NCBI GenBank assembly: GCA_945877525.1
Contig: CAMDVP010000113.1
Location: 1-9,352 of the forward strand
Direction of reading: 5' to 3'
Length of the DNA: 9,352 bases
Source: an uncultured Clostridia bacterium
GTDB lineage: Bacteria > Bacillota > Clostridia > Christensenellales > Aristaeellaceae
A model generated the notes under the pieces. It did no database searches, was not told the DNA's origin, and saw nothing but the letters and a program-made list of their open reading frames with translations. Made by a program: the position numbers and the translations under genes. This document shows positions 1 through 4,302 of this stretch, piece by piece; within the stretch, counting starts at the first letter, position 1; every line of letters begins with the position of its first letter.

Positions 1-227
1 AGCAGCACCACCGAGTCGTGCTTCAGCCCGCTTTCCGCAGCGCTGATGGGTACATGCACCGGCAGCCCGGCCTTCTTCGCGCTGGTGGTCACCGCGGCGA
101 CAATCACCGTGGTGGAATGCTGATTTCCTATATCATTCTGGACGATCACCACCGGCCGTATGCCGCCCTGCTCCGAGCCGACCACGGGGTCGAGATCCGC
201 CCGATAGATTTCTCCACGTTTCATCAT
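1..227 (-). CDS. mazF: MazF/NdoA (PemK-like) mRNA interferase toxin, 3' end cut by the window
   Basis: This is a sequence-specific endoribonuclease of the MazF/PemK/NdoA family, which cleaves free mRNA in the cytoplasm and is normally held inactive by a MazE-type antitoxin. About 75 residues are visible, beginning MMKRGEIYRADLDPVVGSEQ and continuing with the family-defining QGGIRPVVIVQNDIGN stretch, then a VAAVTT segment and a HDSVVL segment. These match the N-terminal two thirds of Bacillus NdoA closely, and the usual length is about 115 residues. Two ATG codons stand in tandem (227-225 and 224-222). A GGAG at 234-237 lies 6 or 9 nt upstream, so either could be the start. The reading frame stays open upstream to a TAG at 300-302 but has no ATG there. 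No antitoxin gene lies between this gene and the divergent spoIIGA. The family is clear; the rest of the gene and anything downstream of it are outside the window. Confidence 0.93.
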   Translation of the reverse strand, partial: MMKRGEIYRADLDPVVGSEQGGIRPVVIVQNDIGNQHSTTVIVAAVTTSAKKAGLPVHVPISAAESGLKHDSVVL

Positions 228-266
228 GTCACACTCCGTCCTGGAAGTCAAGCCTTCCGGCACATT

Positions 267-286
267 TTTATGCACCCGTGCATAAA
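267..286. promoter_or_regulatory. 20-bp perfect palindrome upstream of mazF, candidate operator
   Basis: TTTATGCAC-CC-GTGCATAAA is a perfect inverted repeat with 9-bp arms and a 2-bp centre. It sits 40 bp upstream of the mazF start and just downstream of a possible minus-strand -10 (TAGAAT, 297-302 on the complementary strand). The centre is too short for a good RNA loop, so a dimeric DNA-binding protein site is more likely than a hairpin. It could serve mazF, the divergent spoIIGA, or both. The palindrome is seen directly; the operator role is inferred. Confidence 0.5.
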
Positions 287-296
287 CTTCCGTTTC

Positions 297-302
297 ATTC
301 TA
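297..302 (-). promoter_or_regulatory. Possible -10 element for mazF
   Basis: Read on the minus strand this is TAGAAT, five of six matches to the vegetative -10 hexamer. No convincing -35 lies 16-18 bp upstream, so the promoter would be weak or activator-dependent. Transcription would begin at about position 290, placing the 20-bp palindrome just downstream of the start site. Confidence 0.3.
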
Positions 303-350
303 TGACCCGTGGGGAACCAGGGTGACGGAGAGCCCGGACGCATCCTCCCA

Positions 351-404
351 CGACATTTTTTGCGCTGGCATTCGACGCGCGTCATCCTTCCGCGGCGCTA
401 TACT
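351..404 (+). promoter_or_regulatory. Candidate Spo0A-dependent promoter of spoIIGA-sigE
   Basis: TATACT at 399-404 is a good -10 hexamer 27 bp before the spoIIGA start. No TTGACA-like -35 sits 16-18 bp upstream, as expected for an activator-dependent promoter. Two CGAC cores, at 351-354 (followed by A, then T-rich) and 373-376 (within TTCGAC at 371-376), resemble the core of the Spo0A box TTCGACAAA and lie 22 bp apart, about two helical turns. In Bacillus the spoIIG operon is activated by phosphorylated Spo0A with unusual -35/-10 spacing, and TTCGAC here lies 22 bp upstream of the -10. The box matches are partial. Confidence 0.35.
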
Positions 405-419
405 CCTTCATGAAAGGAG
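403..419 (+). promoter_or_regulatory. Hairpin that could hide the spoIIGA ribosome binding site
   Basis: CTCCTT (403-408) is complementary to AAGGAG (414-419), with a 5-nt CATGA loop. The right arm is the only SD sequence for spoIIGA. It also lies 12 nt from the ATG at 432, longer than usual, and no other in-frame start codon is nearer. Translation of the protease may therefore be damped. The left arm overlaps the end of the proposed -10, so whether it is in the transcript depends on the true start site. Confidence 0.35.
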
Positions 420-431
420 CGATTCTTCTTC

Positions 432-1220
432 ATGCGCGTCAGCGGCCTGATGTATCTGCTTGAGCAGCTTCACTGTGCTCTGTGGCTGCTGCTTGCCCTG
501 GGGCTTGCCGCGGGGCAGGTGCGCCCGGAGCCCCTCAGGCTGCTGTGCACTGCCCTCTGTCTCGACGGTCTGACGCTTGTGTGCGCGCTGCTGCCTTTCC
601 CCTGGCTGCGCTTTGCGGCCCTGGCGCTCTCCGCCGTGCTGGCCCCGCAGGCCGCCTGGCCGGGGCTTCCCCGCAGCAGTCTGCTCAGGCTTCGCGTCGC
701 CTGCGCCGCGCTGCTGCTCTCCGCCGCAGGCAGCGCAAGACTGCTGGCAGGCCTCGGGCTTTCCGGCGCGCCGCTGGCACTGCTGCTTCCCCTGCCCTGC
801 CTGCTCTTTGCCAGCCTTCTGCCCCGGTGCGGCAGGGCCCGATGTGTCAGCGTGGAGGTTGCAGCAGGTCATGGCCGGCTGCGTCTCACCGCCCTGGTGG
901 ACAGCGGCAACCTGCTGCGCGACCCCGTCACCGGTCTGCCGGTGATTGTCATGTCCCGCAAGGCAGCATCTCAGCTTGTGCCCCTGCCCGAAGAGGACAA
1001 CCTGCCTCCGGGCATGCGGCTTATCAGCGTGCGCACGGTAGCGGGGCCATCGCTGATGGCCGTCTTTCGCCCGGAACAGGTGCGCGTGCTGCTGCCCGGC
1101 GGCTGGCGAAGCGCCCGGGCCATCGTCGGCCTGAGCCCCGACGGCTACGAGGGCTTTCAGGCGCTGCTGCCCGCCTCGCTTCTTCCCGATGAATCCTTCA
1201 AAGGAGGTATGCCGGTATGA
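432..1220 (+). CDS. spoIIGA: SpoIIGA, membrane aspartic protease that processes pro-sigma-E
   Basis: SpoIIGA is the sporulation-specific membrane protease that removes the pro-sequence of sigma-E in the mother cell, after a signal from the forespore (SpoIIR in Bacillus). The 262-residue protein has about five hydrophobic segments in its first half (near residues 7-28, 35-56, 58-72, 85-108 and 111-130), then a soluble domain. That domain holds the aspartic protease signature ALVDSGNLLRDP, with the likely catalytic Asp at residue 157. The following PVIVMS and LISVRTVAG segments also fit the family. It is shorter than Bacillus SpoIIGA (about 309 residues) and its membrane half is very rich in Leu and Ala, with little resemblance to the usual N-terminus. 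The last base of sigE's ATG-A overlap is shared with its TGA stop, and sigE follows directly. Family assignment rests on the DSGN domain plus position and is firm. Confidence 0.92.
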   Translation: MRVSGLMYLLEQLHCALWLLLALGLAAGQVRPEPLRLLCTALCLDGLTLVCALLPFPWLRFAALALSAVLAPQAAWPGLPRSSLLRLRVACAALLLSAAGSARLLAGLGLSGAPLALLLPLPCLLFASLLPRCGRARCVSVEVAAGHGRLRLTALVDSGNLLRDPVTGLPVIVMSRKAASQLVPLPEEDNLPPGMRLISVRTVAGPSLMAVFRPEQVRVLLPGGWRSARAIVGLSPDGYEGFQALLPASLLPDESFKGGMPV

Positions 1221-1942
1221 CCCTGACCTTCCAGCTTTATTCCGCCGCCCGCGACTGCCTGACCGACCTGATGGAGCGCCTTACGCCCCGGGAGCTGTAC
1301 TACATCGGCGGGCCCGATCCCCTTCCCGCCCCGCTGACGCTGGAGGAGGAGCAGGCCCTTGTCGCCCGGCTGCAGGAGGACGACGGCACCATCCGCCGCA
1401 CCCTCATCGAGCGAAACCTGCGCCTGGTGGTGTTCATCGCCCGTAAATTTGAAAACACCGGCGTGATGCTGGAGGATCTCATTTCCATCGGCACCATTGG
1501 GCTCATCAAGGCCGTCAACACCTTCGACCCGCAGAAGAAAATCAAGCTGGCCACCTACGCCAGCCGCTGCATCGAGAACGAGGTGCTGATGTTCCTGCGC
1601 CGCTTCAGCCGCACCCGGGTGGAGGTTTCCCTGGACGAGCCGCTGAAAACCGACTGGGACGGCAACGAGCTGTTGCTTTCCGACGTGCTGGGCACCGACG
1701 GAGACATCGTCTGCCGGGGCATGGAGGAAAGCGCCGAGCGGCAGATGCTCTTCGCCGCCCTGAGCCATCTCTCGCCCCGGGAGCAGAAAATCATGAACCT
1801 TCGCTTCGGCCTTGGCGGCCAGCCGGAAATGACCCAGAAGGAGGTGGCGGATGTGCTGGGCATCAGCCAGAGCTATATTTCCCGCCTGGAAAAGCGCATT
1901 CTCCACCGCCTCCACGGCGAAATGATGCGCGCCAGCGGCTGA
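1217..1942 (+). CDS. sigE: RNA polymerase sporulation sigma factor sigma-E (pro-form)
   Basis: Sigma-E directs early mother-cell transcription during sporulation and is made as an inactive, membrane-associated precursor cleaved by SpoIIGA. The protein has 241 residues, against 239 in Bacillus. Residues 26-32 (ELYYIGG) correspond to the cleavage region, so about 27-29 residues should be removed. Region 2 is nearly identical to known sigma-E: IERNLRLVVFIARKFENTG, EDLISIGTIGLIKAVNTFDP, LATYASRCIENEVLMFLRR. DWDGNELLLSDVLGTD is a sigma-E/sigma-K hallmark. Region 4.2 ends the protein with a helix-turn-helix near residues 205-228, including GISQSYISRLEKRI. The start is fixed by a perfect AAGGAGGT at 1201-1208, 8 nt before ATG, and by the ATGA overlap with spoIIGA, indicating translational coupling. 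The pro-sequence is unusually poor in basic residues. A terminator follows at 1995-2017. Confidence 0.97.
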   Translation: MTLTFQLYSAARDCLTDLMERLTPRELYYIGGPDPLPAPLTLEEEQALVARLQEDDGTIRRTLIERNLRLVVFIARKFENTGVMLEDLISIGTIGLIKAVNTFDPQKKIKLATYASRCIENEVLMFLRRFSRTRVEVSLDEPLKTDWDGNELLLSDVLGTDGDIVCRGMEESAERQMLFAALSHLSPREQKIMNLRFGLGGQPEMTQKEVADVLGISQSYISRLEKRILHRLHGEMMRASG

Positions 1943-1994
1943 TGTGACACCGGCATACGCCTCTTCACGCATATACCCGTCACGATGATTTTTT

Positions 1995-2017
1995 CCGCCC
2001 GTCCGGGCGGCTTTTTT
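1995..2017 (+). terminator. Rho-independent terminator after sigE
   Basis: CCGCCC (1995-2000) and GGGCGG (2005-2010) pair around a GTCC loop and are followed by C and six T. This is a canonical intrinsic terminator 52 bp after the sigE stop. It would end the spoIIGA-sigE transcript and limit read-through into sigG. Confidence 0.85.
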
Positions 2018-2055
2018 GTCGGAAAAGTGCCTCCTTTGCCCCCTTCTGTCAGCGC

Positions 2056-2086
2056 TGTATAACCCCCCGCGGCCGGTGCCATACTT
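2056..2086 (+). promoter_or_regulatory. Forespore (sigma-G/sigma-F type) promoter of sigG
   Basis: TGTATA (2056-2061) and CATACTT (2080-2086) are separated by 18 bp. The Bacillus sigma-G consensus is about TGAATA, 17-18 bp, CATACTA, so one mismatch occurs in each element. Transcription would start near 2092, leaving a leader of about 24 nt that holds GGGAGG (2102-2107), 8 nt before the sigG ATG. Sigma-F and sigma-G recognise similar sites, so initiation by sigma-F followed by autoregulation is the expected logic. Confidence 0.7.
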
Positions 2087-2115
2087 TGTGTATCATCAAG
2101 CGGGAGGCAAGCGGT

Positions 2116-2898
2116 ATGGCTTACGGGAAGGTTGAAATCTGCGGCGTGGACACCTCCACCCTGCCGGTGATCTCCAACGAGCGGATGCGGGAATTGTTTC
2201 CCCTGGTGCACAGCGGCGACAAGGCGGCCAGGGACGAATTCATCCAGGGAAACCTGCGCCTGGTGCTCAGTGTGATCCAGCGCTTTTCCGGCCGGGGCGA
2301 AAACGTGGACGATCTGTTCCAGGTGGGGTGCATCGGGCTGATGAAAGCCCTGGACAACTTCGACACCAGTCAGAATGTGCGCTTCTCCACCTATGCCGTG
2401 CCCATGATTATCGGTGAAATTCGCCGCTATCTGCGGGACAACAATGTCATCCGCGTCAGCCGCAGCATGCGCGACACCGCCTACAAGGCCCTGCAGGCCC
2501 GCGACCGCCTGCAGGCCAAATGGAACCGTGAGCCCGACGTGACGGAAATCGCCGCCGAGCTGCAGCTGCCAAGGGAAGACGTGGTGTTCGCCCTGGAGGC
2601 CATTCAGGATCCTGTCAGTCTGTTCGAGCCGGTCTACAACGACGGGGGCGACGCGCTGTATATCATGGATCAGGTCAGGGACGAAAACAGCCGGGACGAT
2701 GCGTGGCTGGAGGAGATCTCCATCAAGGAGGCCATGCAGCGCCTCAACGAACGGGAGAAAAAAATCCTCCGTCTGCGCTTCTTCGAGGGAAGAACGCAGA
2801 TGGAGGTGGCCGGAGAAATCGGCATCAGCCAGGCCCAGGTGTCCCGGCTGGAGAAAAACGCGCTTTTGCACATGCGCAAGCATGTGCAGGTGCAATGA
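2116..2898 (+). CDS. sigG: RNA polymerase sporulation sigma factor sigma-G
   Basis: Sigma-G controls the late forespore programme: spore DNA protection, germination receptors and the signal leading to sigma-K activation. The 260-residue length equals the Bacillus protein. The N-terminus has the sigma-G signature KVEICGVDTSTLPVI (residues 5-19). Region 2 shows NLRLVLSVIQRF, DDLFQVGCIGLMKALDNFD and FSTYAVPMIIGEIRRYLRD. Then come the region 3 segment DPVSLFEPVYNDGGD and a C-terminal helix-turn-helix near residues 226-250 containing GISQAQVSRLEKNAL. The ATG at 2116 was chosen over an in-frame TTG at 2086 because of its SD and because the protein then aligns from residue 1. The gene is separated from sigE by 173 bp holding a terminator and its own forespore promoter. 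Residue Gln44 stands where Bacillus sigma-G has Asn45. Identification is secure. Confidence 0.97.
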   Translation: MAYGKVEICGVDTSTLPVISNERMRELFPLVHSGDKAARDEFIQGNLRLVLSVIQRFSGRGENVDDLFQVGCIGLMKALDNFDTSQNVRFSTYAVPMIIGEIRRYLRDNNVIRVSRSMRDTAYKALQARDRLQAKWNREPDVTEIAAELQLPREDVVFALEAIQDPVSLFEPVYNDGGDALYIMDQVRDENSRDDAWLEEISIKEAMQRLNEREKKILRLRFFEGRTQMEVAGEIGISQAQVSRLEKNALLHMRKHVQVQ

Positions 2899-2902
2899 AG
2901 AA

Positions 2903-2946
2903 TTAGGGCAATACCGCACAAATGAGTTGATGCGGTATTGCCTTAA
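2903..2946. repeat. Long palindrome between convergent genes; possible dispersed repeat or bidirectional terminator
   Basis: GGCAATACCGCA (2907-2918) and TGCGGTATTGCC (2931-2942) are perfect 12-bp complements around a 12-nt loop. With one G-T wobble and three further A-T pairs the stem reaches 16 bp (2903-2918 with 2931-2946). It begins 5 bp after the sigG stop and overlaps the stop codon of the convergent MFS gene (2943-2945). Neither side carries a real T-run, so it is not a textbook terminator, though it could stop or stabilise both converging transcripts. The form resembles small palindromic repeat elements; copy number cannot be judged from one window. Confidence 0.6.
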
Positions 2947-4139
2947 GCCTTTGCCGGGCCGCGCCTGCGCAAAACCAGCGCGCCAAGCAGAATCACCATG
3001 GGAAACACCAGTGCCGGCAAAAGCCCCGCCTGCAGGCTGCCCCCCGCCGCGCCCGCGGTGAACCCCACCAGCGTCGGCCCCGCCGAGCAGCCCAGGTCGC
3101 CCGCAAGGGCCATCAGGGCGTACATGGCCGTGCCGCCCCCGGGGAGCGTCCGCGCCGCCAGGCTGAAAGTGCCCGGCCAGAAGATGCCCACCGAGAAGCC
3201 GCACAGCGCGCATCCCACCAGGGCAAGCAGCGGCTGGCCCGACAGCGCCGCTGCCAGGTAGCACCCCATGCACAGCACCGCGCTGGCCCCCATGCACACC
3301 GTCAGCGGCAGCCTGTCGCTGAAGCGGCCGTACAGCGCCCGCGCCAGGCCCATCAGCACCGCAAAGGCGCAGGGGCCCGCCAGATCGCCCATGGCCTTGC
3401 TCACATGCAGGCCGCTCTCGGCAAAGGCGCTGGCCCACTGGCTCATGGCCTGCTCCGACGCCCCGGCGCACACCATCAGGATCAGCAGCAAAAGGAACAC
3501 CCGCCGGCTGAACAGCTCGCGGATGGACAGCTTCTTTTCTCCACCCTGCACCACGGGAAACAGCGGCACCAGCAGGAAATAGCCTATATTCAGGAGGGGT
3601 ACCACCGCCCACAGGCATGCCAGTACCCGCCAGCTGCCCATGCCGAACACCGCAAAAAACGCCGTGGACGCCGCCACCAGAAACACATGCCCCCAGCAGT
3701 AGAAGGAGTGCAGCAGGCTCATGGCCGCCTCCTTCTTTTTCGTGGGGCATGATTCCACAATGGGGCTGATGAGCACCTCAATGATGCCCCCGCCCACGGC
3801 ATAGAGCACTGCGGAGGTCAAAAGACCCGCATAGGGGCCAAGGATATCCGGCAGCACCGCCAGGCCGATCAGCCCCGCCGCTGCCAGCACATGGGCCGCC
3901 ACAATGCACGGCCGGTAGCCGATGCGATCCACCACCCGGGCGGAAATCAGGTCCACGCACAGCTGCACCAGAAAATTCACCGTGGTCAGCAGTGTGATCT
4001 GCTCCACCGACAGCCCGAATACCGCCGCGAAGGTGACAAACAGAAGCGGTGCAAAGTTGTTCACAATGGCCTGGGTCACATAGCCCAGATAGCTGGCGTA
4101 GATCGTATGCTCGTAGCTCTCGCGGATACGGGCAAGCAT
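2943..4139 (-). CDS. Major facilitator superfamily transporter
   Basis: This 398-residue integral membrane protein has the length and hydrophobic pattern of a 12-helix MFS transporter, which moves small solutes across the cytoplasmic membrane using ion gradients. The loop between helices 2 and 3 carries the MFS motif A-like DRIGYRP (residues 71-77). A related GRFSDRL appears at the start of the second half, as expected from the internal duplication. A basic, soluble loop around KKLSIRELFSRR splits the halves. The overall feel is of the sugar/FucP-like or general MFS groups, but no substrate can be inferred. The start at 4139 has AAGGGGG (4147-4153), 7 nt upstream. It converges on sigG and diverges from the metal ATPase with 163 bp between the two starts, so a functional link with the ATPase is possible but unproven. 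Confidence 0.88.
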   Translation of the reverse strand: MLARIRESYEHTIYASYLGYVTQAIVNNFAPLLFVTFAAVFGLSVEQITLLTTVNFLVQLCVDLISARVVDRIGYRPCIVAAHVLAAAGLIGLAVLPDILGPYAGLLTSAVLYAVGGGIIEVLISPIVESCPTKKKEAAMSLLHSFYCWGHVFLVAASTAFFAVFGMGSWRVLACLWAVVPLLNIGYFLLVPLFPVVQGGEKKLSIRELFSRRVFLLLLILMVCAGASEQAMSQWASAFAESGLHVSKAMGDLAGPCAFAVLMGLARALYGRFSDRLPLTVCMGASAVLCMGCYLAAALSGQPLLALVGCALCGFSVGIFWPGTFSLAARTLPGGGTAMYALMALAGDLGCSAGPTLVGFTAGAAGGSLQAGLLPALVFPMVILLGALVLRRRGPAKA

Positions 4140-4171
4140 CAGGATACCCCCTTGTGTCCGAATTCCGCATC

Positions 4172-4180
4172 ATCATACCA
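4172..4180 (-). promoter_or_regulatory. Extended -10 promoter of the MFS gene
   Basis: On the minus strand this reads TGGTATGAT, a TG-N-TATGAT extended -10 element 33 bp upstream of the MFS start. The -35 region is weak, which an extended -10 can offset. Initiation is expected near 4165. Confidence 0.55.
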
Positions 4181-4223
4181 CACTTTCCGCAGAAAAGACA
4201 GAACGGAACAAAATTTTCTTTCC

Positions 4224-4248
4224 CCGCTTGACAAAGCCGTTCAAGCGG
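4224..4248. promoter_or_regulatory. Dyad over the -35 element of the metal ATPase promoter
   Basis: CCGCTTGA (4224-4231) and TCAAGCGG (4241-4248) are perfect 8-bp inverted repeats separated by 9 bp. They cover the -35 hexamer and much of the spacer, so a bound protein would compete with RNA polymerase. The 17-bp promoter spacer argues against a MerR/ZntR-type activator, which uses spacers of about 19-20 bp. Confidence 0.45.
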
Positions 4249-4256
4249 CGTATGAT
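4228..4256 (+). promoter_or_regulatory. Strong vegetative promoter of the metal ATPase gene
   Basis: TTGACA (4228-4233) and TATGAT (4251-4256) are separated by exactly 17 bp: a perfect -35 and a five-of-six -10. A/T-rich sequence at about 4209-4221 lies just upstream and could act as an UP element. Transcription should begin near 4263, leaving a leader of about 40 nt. So strong a promoter for an efflux pump normally needs a repressor, and two dyads overlap it. Confidence 0.85.
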
Positions 4257-4261
4257 TACAC

Positions 4262-4277
4262 ATGAACAAATGCTCAT
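4262..4277. promoter_or_regulatory. ArsR/SmtB-type operator at the ATPase transcription start
   Basis: ATGAACA-AA-TGCTCAT is an inverted repeat with one mismatched pair. It fits the TGAA-N6-TTCA pattern of operators bound by zinc/cadmium-sensing ArsR/SmtB repressors such as CzrA and SmtB, except that one half-site is CTCA. Its position from about +1 would block transcription until metal releases the repressor. No arsR-type gene lies in the window, so the regulator would be encoded elsewhere. Confidence 0.6.
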
Positions 4278-4302
4278 ATGTTTGCAAAGGAGACTGAGCA
4301 GC

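Noticed and set aside
248..385. Minus-strand 45-codon ORF (ATG at 385) that could be a small antitoxin for MazF
   Set aside because: Its Arg/Lys/Cys-rich translation resembles no MazE, RHH or AbrB antitoxin. GGAAGG abuts the ATG with no proper spacing, and the ORF spans the palindrome and the likely mazF promoter.
410..463. 17-residue leader ORF overlapping the spoIIGA start
   Set aside because: It has no SD of its own, its first codons are spoIIGA's SD, and the peptide shows no attenuator-like codon pattern.
408..872. Minus-strand ORF of 154 codons opposite spoIIGA
   Set aside because: Gln/Gly/Ala-rich low-complexity translation without family features; the plus strand is a clear gene. Typical of antisense frames in GC-rich DNA.
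1873..3750. Minus-strand ORF of 625 codons across sigG and the MFS gene
   Set aside because: Its protein is low-complexity and shares strand and sequence with the MFS gene in another frame, while sigG on the plus strand is certain. It is an out-of-frame shadow.
4228..4302. Upstream TTG start extending the ATPase by 25 residues
   Set aside because: The TTG is the promoter -35 itself, so it would not be transcribed from this promoter. The ATG at 4303 has an SD and begins the metal-binding domain correctly.
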